NCBI GenBank assembly: GCA_032158295.1
Contig: CM063261.1
Span: forward strand, 4,340,001 to 4,404,000
Source: Pycnopodia helianthoides
Lineage: Eukaryota; Echinodermata; Asteroidea; Forcipulatida; Asteriidae
Reading direction: 5' to 3'
DNA: 64,000 nucleotides
Positions 1 to 14,547 of this stretch are shown here, piece after piece. The number at the start of each line of letters is the position of its first letter. Within the stretch, counting starts at the first letter, position 1. The position numbers were made by a program, and so were the translations under genes. The notes under the pieces were generated by a model. That model searched no databases. It worked only from the letters and a program-made list of their open reading frames with translations, and had not been told where the DNA came from.

Positions 1-953
<953 letters not shown>

Positions 954-1139
954 CTATATCAAAAAAGAAAGCAAAATGTATTCACAAGTTGTTATTGTAT
1001 CATTATCAGATATTACTGGTAATGACACCAAGGATGCCCCATAAGTGAGCTTAATCACTGAAGCTCGCAAGCCGAGGAAAACCTGTAAACAAGGCTGCTT
1101 GATATATGAACCAGAAAAACCAGGGTTAACCACTACTAT

Positions 1140-1330
1140 ACTCATCCCTGATAAAGTGTTCAGTGTTCAAGTGTCCAATGTGCACTACCAATCTTAGTAC
1201 ACAAAGGGCAAAGCAATTATGGTAAAGTATCCTGCTCAAGGTCACAAGTGCCACTGACCAGGACTCGAACCCACTCCCTTAATCAGAAACACCAGAGCTT
1301 GAGTCTGGTGCTCTTTAACTCTTAGCACGC
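1140..1330 (-). mobile_element. tRNA-derived SINE, Leu/Ser-like head
   Basis: On the minus strand this reads as a degenerate tRNA-like head (GGCGTGCTAAGAGTTAAAGAGC, then CTCAAGCTCTGGTGTTTCTG with a long variable arm, then B-box GGTTCGAGTCC). It is followed by a body with the words CACTTGTGACCTTGAGCAGG. The same architecture recurs at 20385-20560, 55783-56128, 57200-57545 and 62825-63005. The long variable arm suggests a leucine or serine tRNA ancestor. Confidence 0.65.
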
Positions 1331-3453
1331 CACAAATATTTTGGCTTTTTTATTGTAAAACTCCACATGTTGACCAGATGATTCATGCCATTTTGACATT
1401 TGAAAGTATCCTCACCGTAGAGCATCAAAATTTGCATAGAACTTGTGTAAAAACACACAAGAATGCACTGTTCTTCAATCAAAGTGTTATAAAGAATGTC
1501 ATGTACATTTTTTTTCATTTAAACTTGCAAATGATGCATGCAGGAACATTTTCCACCACATACAGATGATTATATTGAATGTCTGCTGTTGATGAAGATA
1601 AATTGATATTGAGCCTCTAAGGCTGATAAGATTCATTAACAACTTCGCTAGAAGATGTCCCTGTATTTGACGATGAATATCTCGATGAACTTTTATGTTA
1701 CATACATGTATATGAAATTTGTATAGACATTTGAACCCCACCATGGATGTTTAACTGCTCAAAACTGACAACCTTGAACGGGCCTCACACCTCTACACTG
1801 GGAGCCCATCAACTGTTTATTTGTATGTGCATTTCAGATCATCAAAACTGGCTCCAGGGTTCTCGTTAATCCCATACCCCCCCCCCCAACCTTCCTCCCC
1901 CCTTCCACCTTTCAACCAAAAAAGTTCACTTCAACCCCTTTACCCTTGAGCATAGTTCTTTAGGGGCCATATGAGGAGCTCAACCTCAACTCCCATCACC
2001 ATCCATTTCAGTAACCACTAGGAGACCCTGGATTTGAAGAGAAATTTTGTACATGAACTGGACTGTAAATGTCTTTTATTTTACAGGGTTGTACTGGGGT
2101 TTACAAAAACATTTATGAAGGACAAACGTTGTCTGGGAAGTACTTAATTGTATATGTAACAAATTCAGTTTTCCAAGCTCATCTAATATTAATTGGTTTT
2201 ATCAAAATGAAAAGGCACATGAACAAACACCCTTCAAAGTCCAACCATCTGACCTCCTCTGAAAACACTGTTAATATTCTCACATTGGTTAATGCAGCTA
2301 ACTATTTGTTGCATTTTACGTGTTCCTATAAATTTATGGTTCCGAGTTGCCAAGTTTCAGTAACTTTCATAACTACATTGTACAACAACATTTCTGACCC
2401 TGTGCTTACAGGCGCTTCTAAGCCACAAATTTACATAATAGGGCAACTGTTGCAGTGGTGGGACTTTTTGAAAACAAAATCCTGAAAATTTGATACAAGT
2501 TCCAACTTTGTGCGGAAATAAAGCCAATATTCAGGTCTTGTAAGAATTTAGTTATTTCAACCTCCATACACAAAGGTGAAGAACCATACATGTAGTGTGA
2601 TAGGAAGACAGCATGTCAAGAGCCAGACCCATGTATCATACCGTCTTCTGCCTTTGAAGTCAAACTGAATACAATTATTTTATGCATAAGTTTGAATGTT
2701 TGGTAAAATTTATTTCACTATTATTTTCACTTTTTAGTTAACTTTCCAGTATGTTGGCTTTATAACATGGATGTAAAAAGAATTTCATACAAATATTTAT
2801 GTATTATGCATAATGCATTTTCACACACCCTTCAGCAGCCTAAAAAAAGTTTTGCAGCTTGCCCCATCCTTAGCAAGGAATCCAATGTAATGACTTTGCC
2901 CTTCAGACAGCTTGGACAAGTCAAGCCTGCTAGATGTCTAGATAATGTCACTAATCAAAATGCTACAAAAGATCAACATTCTAATTGAGTTGAAAAGTCA
3001 TATTTACTGTCACACAAGGACCTCATTAAATTGTAAGCAACTAACTATCACAACACAAAGCCATTGCGTCTTGTTTCAATAACAATTGAGCAAATGCTTA
3101 CTTCCACAAGAAATCTAACCTTTTGCTTGTCCGAAGTGATATTGAAAAAAAACTCTGCTATATTTTTGTATTTAATACTTTCATTGGTTAAAGGCAATAC
3201 AGAATTATCAACTTTTTGTCTACAATAAAAGTTGTTTTTTAAAATGTTTTGTTATTGTAACTGTTGCCTGAATTTAGATTTCAGTCACTTTGCGGTGACC
3301 CAGCCTCCCACAATATCGAACAAAAGATTTGTTAACATTGATTATTCTGAATGGCTTCTTACACATGGTTGTTTTTCTCCCTGTTTTAACCTCTAGCACA
3401 TTGTCATTTGATTGTTCATTCTGTATCTATTTGACTGTGATGGTTTTACTTAA
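1331..3453. other. ZCCHC24 intron 4, no gene seen
   Basis: This is intronic AT-rich sequence with a short poly-C tract near 1880. The longest open frame (2069-2485, plus strand, 138 codons) has no recognisable domain and lies within an intron of the opposite strand, so I do not call it. Confidence 0.5.
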
Positions 3454-3825
3454 AGGAACATTACAGAATTGGTAAGAATTTTTTTGTAAAATATACTTTT
3501 TGATCACAGATTTACATTAAAATTACACGGTCTTATGATGATGATAGTAGAAAACATCCCTTGAAATATTTCTGCCATTTGATGAGAAATGAATAAACTA
3601 ATTTTCTGATTGGAGTTTATCGCTCAGTGAGCGTTTTATTCATTTGTTGAATCTATACGGTTTCATGCAAATGTGAATCGGTTTTTGACTATTTTCTTGT
3701 GACCCAGATGGCTGATCGATCTCAAACTTCTACAGGTTTGTCAGTTTATATATATGGTGGATTACATAAAGTGCTTACACTGCCAGCAACTGTTTTGTTA
3801 GCAAAACCAATTCTGTAATGTTCCT
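3454..3825. mobile_element. TTAA-type MITE, family A copy 1
   Basis: This 372-bp element has terminal inverted repeats AGGAACATTACAGAATTGGT and its complement, and TTAA stands directly outside each end (3450-3453 and 3826-3829). Internal landmarks shared with the other copies are GATGATGATAGTAGAAAACATCCCT, TGGAGTTTATCGCTCA and GTGACCCAGATGGCTGATCGAT. It has no coding capacity. TTAA duplications point to mobilisation by a piggyBac- or Kolobok-like transposase. Confidence 0.9.
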
Positions 3826-3829
3826 TTAA

Positions 3830-5690
3830 TCCTTGTGTTTTTTTTACTCACCACTTGACTGTGATATGTTGAGAGAAATAAAATGAAAGTAAAATCAAGG
3901 AAGTCCCTGTCATGGACATTTTAAATTTTAACTAAAGCGGTGTTCCCTTAGATTAGCCATAGAGCAAGGGATTGTCTGATAAAAATGTTTGTTTGATCCA
4001 TTTAATAACTCAACCATCTTTAAAGCAAAACAGAAAAATTATGTTTAGGATCTTGCCTTTTTTTAAAGGAAGGAGGAAGGTGTTTGTTTTGGGGGTTTTT
4101 TGTTTTCCAAAATTTTCCAAAATTTTTCAAGACTGGCCGTGATATTTTTCAAGATGGTTGCCAGCTTTTTTCGCTGTTTTTTTTAGTGTGCTTAAATCTA
4201 AAAATACAACCTTATTTATTTTAAAATGTAGGCCTATTTATTTCGTCAGAAATCATTAAAAAATAACTTCTTTTTTTTACAAAAAAAGGAGGTGGCCTCT
4301 GAAAAGAAGCGGGTGGGGACGCTGACAATTTTTATTTTTTTATTTTGCCTAACAACTTGCAAGATAAAAAAAAAAGCTCTTGTTGTTTTGAAAGTAACTG
4401 TTTGAACAGTTTTCATTAACAGTGACATTAAATATCAAGTGAATGTCAAGTAAATTCTCTGCCAAAAAGACAGCCTTGACTTAACTTGTGTTCCCATTTG
4501 TAGATTTTGACGTTTCAACACAAATTCTCCTAGATCATCAGGGAAAATCTCAAAGCTCTATTTGCTGAAGCAGCACAACAGCGACCAGGTTTCCTTATGG
4601 GGATAAGACTGTAACAGACCAACAAACTAACATGACCTTTAAATGACTTTCTTGGCAAAGATCTTTCCCTCTATTAAATGCTACCACAGCCTGAGGGGGA
4701 TACAGCCAAGAGACTCAAGGAGACTTACAAAACACAAACTTCTTGGGACCAGGCTTCCATCAATCTACCATCTGGAGCTGGCTGCTGAGAACTATCAGCT
4801 GTGGGGGAAAATTCCTGTAACCCATGGCAACAAACCTAAATACCAGCAGTAAGTCCACCCCTGCGGAGTCATCTCTTGGTATCTCTTTTGCACAACTGCT
4901 GTTTCATGCTCCACATTTGGAAAAAGGATATATTTCGATCCTAATAAGATACCTTTGTTTAGTTAAGTTTAACGGTTAAGTTTTAAGACATAACAAAGAG
5001 TCAAATAAGTTTTGACAAACAGTTGAAACCTTTTCTTCCTAAAACGTATTTGATACGTTGGAACTGATTCACTATTCTTGAGAAATTTTTAGTATTTTCA
5101 CAAAGAAATACTGCGAAAAATAGTTCTATGATTAAGCATGAAAAGAAAATTTAACATTTAATACCTTATGATACAATTATGTTTTTATTATGAGCAATGT
5201 TTCTGTTGAAATTTCACAGCATTTGTTTTTAAAGAAAACTAAATACAGTTAAAAATGGCCCAATTAATTTTAAAATGTACCAGAACAACTCCCTATAAAT
5301 GTACAGGGTGCTTGGCAAATCAACAAGTTATTTCAATTTTTATATGGAAACTTGATATGGGCATTCATCAAAATAAATTTAAAAAATAATCCCAATCAAT
5401 TTCACAGTCTGTGGTTTTCTTCCATGTCAAACTTTGGTACAGACAACAAACAGCAAAAAGCTAATTTTCCAAAGACCAAAATGACCTCCACCAGTGACCC
5501 CTTGGTCTGGTTGCTATGGTTTCTCAGCCTATAAAAAATTTGGAGGTGTTCCTTGAGGGTCTGAAGGGGTGGGGCTTAACCAGAAAAGCAAAACAACTCC
5601 ACATTTTGGGACCCTCTGGTAAACAACAAAGGTTGACTCATAATCAAGACTATGCTTTGATATTTTATTTTTTTACTGCACTACATTAGT
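3830..5690. other. ZCCHC24 intron 4, no gene seen
   Basis: This stretch has homopolymer-rich sequence (4060-4400) and otherwise unremarkable intron. No confident repeat or coding exon was seen. Confidence 0.5.
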
Positions 5691-6105
5691 AGGGTCGTGG
5701 ATTGTTTTTTTGTCAACGTAATGTCGACTTATAGGCAAAATTATAAAGACAGAAATAATAAAAGTCACATGTGAAAGTTTTAGCTCAATACAGTGACAAC
5801 ATGCTGGAAAAAGAGCAAAAAATTGTCATGGTATTTTCACACCAACCACGTTTGGCGAGGTGACAGCGGATACCAACCGTATCGTATCTCTGGCCGCAGC
5901 AATCAGAAGCGGACACTAACCCTCAGAAATCTGACAAATGATTCATGCATGAATTGTTTCTCGGATTCAAATGTTTTGGGATGACTAATTATCCAAACCA
6001 TATTACTTTGGAGGGAATCCTATCAACAGCTGCAGTGCTTCTCACCAAGTAAGTTTGTATGGTCAGTAAGTTTGGAGTACTTATAACCTAAGTATGACCC
6101 CACCT
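5691..6105. mobile_element. TTAA-related MITE, family D copy 1
   Basis: It is homologous along its length to 58038-58474. Shared landmarks are AGGGTCGTGGATTGTTTT, TTATAGGCAAAATTAT, AAAGTCACATGTGAAAGTTT, GGCGAGGTGACAGCGGATACCAACC and CACCAAGTAAGTTTGTATG. The ends are imperfect inverted repeats (AGGGTCGTGG and ATGACCCCACCT). The flanking TTAA is not preserved at this copy. Confidence 0.8.
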
Positions 6106-6122
6106 TTGAAAAGAATGTCAAG

Positions 6123-6490
6123 TTATAAACCACAAGGGAAACTAACTGGTAACATAAATAATTTTTGATGTAAAAAAAAGACAAGTTCTTTTTGAGACAG
6201 AGAGTGGGACTTGAACCTGAGACCTCTGAATTGTATATGCCAGTGCTTTACCAATTGAGCAAAACTAGCTTTATGTTGGCAGTCTCTCAATAAATAATTT
6301 GCAGTAGCTAAGGGGGTGCCTGTCAGAAGTCATACAACAGCATACATGTAGTGCCATACAGCCAGGGATCATGCCCAGTTTACAATACAGTGAAAATACA
6401 TCAAACTTGATGACTTTTCAGTCTGGTTGATAAGTGTTTTCCACTGAAAATTGGGGATTGAAATTAACGTTAGCAACCCCTTAAAATCAC
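6123..6490 (-). mobile_element. Dispersed repeat with internal tRNA-like region, copy 1
   Basis: On the minus strand 6200-6271 reads GCTCAATTGGTAAAGCAC (A-box-like), then ATTCAGAGGTCTCAGGTTCAAGTCC (B-box-like). Flanks on both sides match 17150-17480, for example CATACAGCCAGGGATCATG and CCACAAGGGAAACTAACT. The unit is therefore larger than the tRNA-like part. This is a SINE-like repeat, not a functional tRNA gene, because the anticodon and acceptor stems are disrupted. Confidence 0.65.
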
Positions 6491-7559
6491 AGATGGGAAG
6501 CTTGAGGGAAAGTGAGTGTCGCAAAGAAACACAGACTTTGTAACCGGTGAGGAAGTGTACAGGAAAAGTGACTAAATTGACACCAAGTAAAATGCATTTT
6601 GTAATGTGTCCTTCCTTGCAACAGATGAGTCTTGAATTTTGAGTTCACTCATCAGGTAGTAGTCTATTGTTTTGATTTCTAGAAGTTCTGTCTCTGTTGT
6701 TTAATTTACTACAGTGATTTAACCTACTGCAAAGGTGATGACAAAAGGACTCTGGTGAAATGTCAGAGTTGGAGAATGGCCAAGCACACAAAACTTAGAA
6801 GTCCTACAGTTTTCCACTGTTTTCTATTGAAATAGCTCAACTTTTTAAAGATGGAAATCAGATGATCAAATGAAAAGTTGCATGCCTACTTCGTCCGTAG
6901 ATGTACATACCTTTTGTTTCTTGGGGGAAAAAAATATGACACACTTAGACATTTCACCAGGGATGAAAGTTGCTGCTGACAAAAAAGGTCTGAAACTAAT
7001 ATAAAAGTTAGGTATGTTGAAATGATGGCATTTCCATCTTGTAGAAAAACCCTTACTTAGTTACAGATTTCAAGGAGCTTCTGAGAACAGTATCCACAGC
7101 ACTAGAGAAGTAGATTTCTTCATCTAAAAAAAAAACAGCTGTTTTTTGTCATCAGGCAGACATAAAAAAAGTCTGAATTCAGATGAAAGTCTGAAATTTC
7201 TCATCACCGTTTCACCTCATGTTCTACAGTGTAGGAGCACACAAACAGTTTCCAGTCTTCCCACCAAATCCCATCTGATGTGAACCAGAGATTCTAGTTC
7301 AAGATAGCTTTAAACAAGAAATCTTGAGGGATCCCTTCATGAGATTGATTGATACCAGATCCCATCAAGCTCTTGAAGTGTTCCCTTACATCAGTGGAGA
7401 AAGGTGACAATAGGCCCATTGTTGTACAGCTTAATGGGGATGTTATTGTCACTTGAATGATTTAAGATGATTTACAAGTCTGGATTAGACAGGCCACCCT
7501 TGTTGACAACAGTCCTCCTGCTTTCCGCTCTGAGGACCCTCTTCCTGTCTACCTCCTGG

Positions 7560-8030
7560 TCCAATAATCCAATTAAACATAGGGTCACCTGTGGGTATCT
7601 GCCTAATGATTAGGAGGCTTTGTAGTTGTGATAAAGAGCTTTAATTAGTTCCAAATGGACAAATCTTGCTTGTGGTTAAATCTAGAATGAGCAACAGATG
7701 GTGTTAATGTGGCTGGTGCACATCAGGATAGACAATGATCAGAGAGAAGTCAAAATAAGTTTGCCTAAAGAGCTCCAAAAAAGACCATCTCTTCAACGGT
7801 CAAAATTCAACCTATAATGATTTCGTGATTTCGTGGACAGATCTTGGAATGCTGCAATTGGTGGATCAGATCATAGAGAAAGGATCAGATTGGAAAAAGT
7901 GGATTCCAGAAACGAGTGTAAATGCAAAGATGGATCAGACACCGCAATTCAATGTGGTAATTTCCGGTTCTGCAAGGAATGGCAGGCTTTTTGCTGTTTT
8001 TTTGTGTGACAGCTTTGATCAAAAGTAGGA
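7560..8030. promoter_or_regulatory. Candidate intronic enhancer, repeat-free
   Basis: This repeat-free block of intron 4 is dense in recognisable binding words: CACCTG E-box (7586-7591), TAATGATTA homeodomain site (7604-7612), GATAA (7630-7634), TTAATTAG (7641-7648), TGTGGTTA RUNX-like (7671-7678), and an inverted pair of TCF/LEF words in CTTTGATCAAAAG (8013-8025). The motif words are seen in the sequence. That they form an enhancer is inference, and conservation cannot be judged from one genome. Confidence 0.25.
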
Positions 8031-8937
8031 TCAGAGCAGGACCAGAGCTGCGATGGTGTAAACGCCAACACCAGATCTTGATTTGTTGTCTTAATAAAAA
8101 TGCCCCTTTCTGGATTGAGTGTAAACACAGTGCATGTTTCCACTCAATCATCAGTCTTGGATAAACAATCCCCCAAGCCAGCAAAGGGAACCGGACCTCT
8201 CAGTCCCACCATGGTCTCACCCAACTCAGTAAACTCATGTGAAGCTGTTTTTCTCAGCCAATTAAGGCATTATCTTGGATTGCCAGTTCATTAGCAGCCA
8301 AGCTAATGAACCATATTCAAACATCTGATAAGACTGAGGTTGGGATGGGGTGTAGAGGTGAGAAAGAACATGTTTATTCCCACTGACACACAACAAATCC
8401 ACAAAACACAAGCTAGATAACTTAGCTTCACAACTATGAAGAATAATTGGCAAGTAATGCTAATAAGTTCAACTACAGGACCAGATCTTACAAGATTTTA
8501 AAGGTAACCAGCCCCCCAATGTCACATATTCGTTTGAAAAGTGTCCCGATAATTTTGGCTAAAAAGGAAAATCTTTAAGTCATTTTTTGGCAGCTCTATG
8601 AACTTTGACCCTGATATGTTTCTGTTCACTTACACACTAACTAACTTCTATAATAATAATACAAAAATAAAAGTTTTGTGGGTTGCCACCTGTTTACAAT
8701 TTCGCTTCATGATACATGCTCATAATTAAAAACTTTTAATGAACATCCGTTACCCAAAAGAAATGTTGACAACACTTAGTGTTTAATTTAATTGACAGGT
8801 TCCTCTGTATGCCACATAGTCATGTGTTCTGACAACTTACATTATACCCTAAATCAGAGTCGGAGTGACCATAAAACAAACAACAAATAGGTTTCAAGAA
8901 TAATACGTGAACTTCGTTAAAACTTAAAGGAACATTA

Positions 8938-9300
8938 CAGAAGTGGTAAGTAAAATTTTCTTTAAGATCACAGATTTACATAAAACTTAAACAGTCTAAT
9001 GATGATGATAGTAGAAAACATCCCTAAAAAATATTTCTGTCTGAAATGCCATATTTGATGAAAAATAAATCAAACTAATTTCCGACTGGAGTTTATCGCT
9101 CATGAGCGTTTTATTCATGCATTGTAAAACACATGCAAATTTGTAATCGGTTTTTGCGCTATTTTCTCATGACCCAGATGGCTGCTCCGATCGATCTCAA
9201 ACTTGTACAGTTTGTCAGTTTATGTATATGGTGGATTATATAAAGTGCGTACACTGCCAGCAAATGTTTTGTTAGCAAAAACCAATTCTGTAATGTTCCT
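8938..9300. mobile_element. TTAA-type MITE, family A copy 2
   Basis: This 363-bp copy is in the same orientation as the 3454 copy. The ends are AGGAACATTACAGAAGTGG and CCAATTCTGTAATGTTCCT, with TTAA on both sides (8934-8937 and 9301-9304). The internal sequence is collinear with the other family A copies, with small indels. Confidence 0.9.
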
Positions 9301-9394
9301 TTAAATAACTGGTACATAAAATATTGCGATGTTAAACATGAAATCACCAATTTAGGTGTCTGCATTTGTTAGGTGGAAATTACAAACTAAGTTG

Positions 9395-9600
9395 GGCCCA
9401 ATTTCATAGAGCCGCTTTTATTTTTAAGCAGGAAAAAATTGCTTGAACATTTTTTGCTCAGCACAAATTAGCTGGACACCCGGCACAGATGTTACATGTG
9501 ACATGGTACTTTGGCCAGTGACCTTATTCGGGTAGGCATGATTTTGTTGTGCTTAGCTTCTTTTGTGCTTTTAAGTAGCATTGGGTCCTGGAAGATTGAT
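9395..9600. repeat. Dispersed repeat G, partial copy
   Basis: It begins GGGCCCAATTTCATAGAGCCGC and carries GTGACATGGTACTTTGGCCAGTG and GTAGGCATGATTTTGTTGTGCTTAGC. Matching words occur at 40329-40360 and, inverted, at 40775-40938 (GCTAAGCACAACAAAATTATGC, GCTCTATGAAAATGGG). It is a common interspersed repeat. Only part of it is here. Confidence 0.6.
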
Positions 9601-9776
9601 ACTTAGCTATACTGGTATGAATTTTATCACCAGAGTTATAACCTTATTCTGGTAAGCAATTTGTTGTGCTTAATTTCTTCAGCGTTATACTTAGCTATAC
9701 TGGTATGAATTTTATCAGCAAAGATAACCTTATTCTGGTAAGCATAATTTTGTTGCACTTAATTTCTTCAGCGTTT
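9600..9776. repeat. Two-copy tandem repeat, about 88-bp unit
   Basis: The word TACTTAGCTATACTGGTATG followed by AATTTTATCA recurs about 88 bp apart (near 9600 and 9688). Each copy continues into ACCTTATTCTGGTAAGC and ending AATTTCTTCAGCGTT. It is a local direct duplication inside repeat G sequence. Confidence 0.75.
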
Positions 9777-12221
9777 CTGTTTTACTGGAGACTTGACCAT
9801 GCAACACATGGTTATGCAAAACTAAAAAATGAAATGGTCAATCACGGAATCAAGTACAGTATTTTTAATGTTCTATGGTAATATTATAATTCTTTTATTT
9901 GTTATTTTTTTAAATATCAACTAATCAGCTTGAAAGTTGCATGCTTGCATGGTTAATCCCATTTTCACAAAGTTACATTGAGGCGTTCAATAATGACTTG
10001 TCCATCTGGGTCTGACATCCAGACTTATTTCAACATTTCACAATGTGGTAATTGCAAGGGAACATGTCATAACATACTAATTCAATCTTGAGGGGCAAAG
10101 GCCATACATGGAAGATATTGGTTGTTAACAGCCACCATTACAAAAAAAGCAGACTGGACAACATTAATTAAAAGCTTTGGTTAAGAAGAAAAAAATCATC
10201 CAAAGGAAATCCCCCTCTTCTCAAGTGATTTCTGCTTAAATAAAAGAAAACAAATATATTCTAATAATCTCTCACTACAAGATTAATTGTTCCCCAAGAA
10301 ATGGTCTGCTTCCTTATTTTAAACACAGAGAGTAAACGACAGAAATCCAAAGCAAAAACTTGTTGATGTTGAATAAAGAACAAACACTATTGCAGATGAA
10401 CATGCATTAAGGCCATAATAGGGGTAATTTTCGTTTTCGTTTGTAACGGGGCTGGGAATTACTTATTGTTTAAGTTATTTAAGAAAATGTTATAATCGGG
10501 TGAAATTCATTTATCTCCAGATGTATATCGAGCACATGGTCTAAAAATTTACAAAAAGCTGACCATATTCAAGTGACAAATAATTAACCAAATGTTGTAT
10601 AAGCCTACCCAAGCCAAAATCTACCCCAGCTTCAAATCCACAGCCGAGTTGCACGTAAAGTGAAAAAATAAAGCCACAAAATTGCCTCCGTGCATTATGG
10701 TCATATACAGAGTTACCCGCACATGATTGCCAGTTTTGCCAGCTTCAAAACGGATGCAGACATATTGTTTTGGTTACGGTTTCATGATGCAAAGCTTCCT
10801 ATGTTTATTCACTCTAATGTATTTCTGTTTCTTGTTGGTTCATAGTTGCAGACAGTTCAAGGGCATGACTAGAACGCCCTTCCCTTAAAACAGTATCAAC
10901 TATCATGATCATGTTATTGTCAATGTTATACAATTGGTAGCAATAAATATCAGGCCAAAATAAACTACACGTTTTAACTCAAATGTCCTTTCAATCTTAC
11001 AACCATACTTTGACATGTAGTGTTCTAATTGATGAAATCATCCCATCTTGAATAAAGACAAAAGTTTTCTATTTTACACCCCTTATACTGATGTGTGACT
11101 GATAAGTACGGTGTACTCTGATTTAGCACTGATTTTGCACTGATTTTGCATGATTTGCACTGATTTAGCTCTGTGTACTCAGAGTGCTTTTCGAGTTCTG
11201 CTCAAAATATCCGCAGGCATACTACTCAGGTATAAGGCTGGGGGGGTTAGAGAGATAATAACCTAGGAGCCCCACCCCCACCTCCCCACTCGAGAGCAGA
11301 TGTCTTAACCACTACAGACCAACTAGCTTTCCCAATAACAGGCCATTTTGAATCTGAAATCATAGTGTAACAATTTACAAAATACATCAGTTGTGTCGAA
11401 AAACAGGGGCGTCGAAAAACAGGATTGTCAGGGAAGGGGTGTCAGGAAAAAAGGGGTGTCAGGAAAAAAGGGGTGTCAGGAAAAAAGGGGTGTTGGATAG
11501 GGGTGCTGGATTGGGGTGTCGGAAAATAGGGGTCTCGTTTGACCAAAAAATATGAATGCGCTCAAACGATCTCATTTTATTTTGTTAAGGGGACTAAATT
11601 ATTATTACAAGACTATTATTAGTATTAAAAGTGTATTTTTCAAAAACATTTGTTATTCGCCCTTTCTGTTTCATGTAAAAAATACCAAACCATGTGTAGC
11701 CTACATTACTTGTTTCTTTTATTTCCCCCATATATTTATAGCACTAACATCCTCTGTATACGCTGGTGGAATCAACCAGACATTCCCTCACTACCTTGAA
11801 GTCCGGTCACATCTTTCAGGGAGTTGGCCAATCATTTAAAACAATTCAAAGTAAGCACCAGATGTTTATGGTGGCACAACTGTGCACTGACTGAACTAAC
11901 TGTGTACTGTGCAAGTTGTAGATCTTCATTCACCACATGATTACCAGAATGCAGGCAGGCATAGTTTTTTTATCGTTCAAAACCACAGTGGATGATATTG
12001 AAAGGTCAAGAAAGATTAGGGCCTCTAGACATTAACCTGTACCAACTGTAACCAATTCCCAGAATCAAATACTTATTTCTGAACTTCAAAGAATCATTAC
12101 TTAAAAATAAACGGTACAATCACATCCTTTCTATGATTTGTATAAGCAAGATGTCCAACATAAACAATCTATTCTACAATAACCGCATCTCTTGTATGGT
12201 TGGGCAGCAGTTTTTTTTTAA
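9777..12221. other. ZCCHC24 intron 4, mostly unassigned
   Basis: This is AT-rich intron. It contains a short tandem array around 11435-11530, annotated separately. No exon with both open frame and splice sites was recognised. Confidence 0.5.
11435..11530. repeat. 17-bp G-rich tandem repeat
   Basis: Three near-perfect copies of GGGGTGTCAGGAAAAAA are followed by decayed copies (GGGGTGTTGGATA, GGGGTGCTGGATT, GGGGTGTCGGAAAATA). Similar GGGTGTC words are scattered at 19400-19505. Confidence 0.85.
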
Positions 12222-12570
12222 AGGGTGTGTTTACAACATTGGTAAGATTGAAAATAAATATGTTCTGAGATTTGCACATAACTTACATGGTGTATTAAAG
12301 ATTGTCATGGTGGAAAACTTCCCTTGAAATAGTTTTGCTTGAAATGCGTTAGTTTTTAGGAAATGAGTACAACAATTAGTCTTTATTGCGCGTGTCCAAA
12401 ACTCAATGTTTGAAAACAGTGAAAACATATAATGTGTTTTTTTTTTTTTTTTTTTTCATGACTCCAAAGACCGATTGAGCTAGATTTGTTATTTTATGTA
12501 GGGCCTACATGTCAGATCCCATAAAGTGCGGACACCAGCCTTTGAAATTTACTAATGTTGTACATGTGCT
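12222..12570. mobile_element. TTAA-type MITE, family E copy 1
   Basis: The ends are AGGGTGTGTTTACAACATTGG and, inverted, CTAATGTTGTACATGTGCT, with TTAA at 12218-12221 and 12571-12574. The centre has AACTTCCCTTGAAATAGTTTTGC, which is also at the centre of 26450-26955. The right half has a long T run and CATGACTCCAAAGACCGATTGAGC, resembling the right half of family A. Confidence 0.8.
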
Positions 12571-12690
12571 TTAATGCATTGAGCAGGATTTTTAAACTTT
12601 GACGGTGAAATGAAACAAACACAGTTATACCTTATCAGCTATTTGGGGGTTTACATGGAGTGGGAACACAGGCAGTTTCACTAATGTTAA

Positions 12691-12829
12691 AGGTACACAT
12701 TGTCTTGGATCGACTCCACAAAATGGCCACCATGTTATGTTAGTTCATGATGTCCATATGTATTTTATAACAAACGGTTACAAACGCTATTTTTAAACCA
12801 ACTCGCCCGATCCAAGGCAATGTGTACCT
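12691..12829. mobile_element. Short TTAA-type MITE, 139 bp
   Basis: The terminal inverted repeats are AGGTACACATTGTCTTGGAT and ATCCAAGGCAATGTGTACCT, extending to about 26 bp. TTAA is directly outside both ends (12687-12690 and 12830-12833). It has no coding capacity. Confidence 0.9.
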
Positions 12830-12833
12830 TTAA

Positions 12834-14547
<1,714 letters not shown>

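Noticed and set aside
2069..2485. 138-codon plus-strand open frame in intron 4
   Set aside because: No motif or homologue recognised; antisense to a host gene intron.
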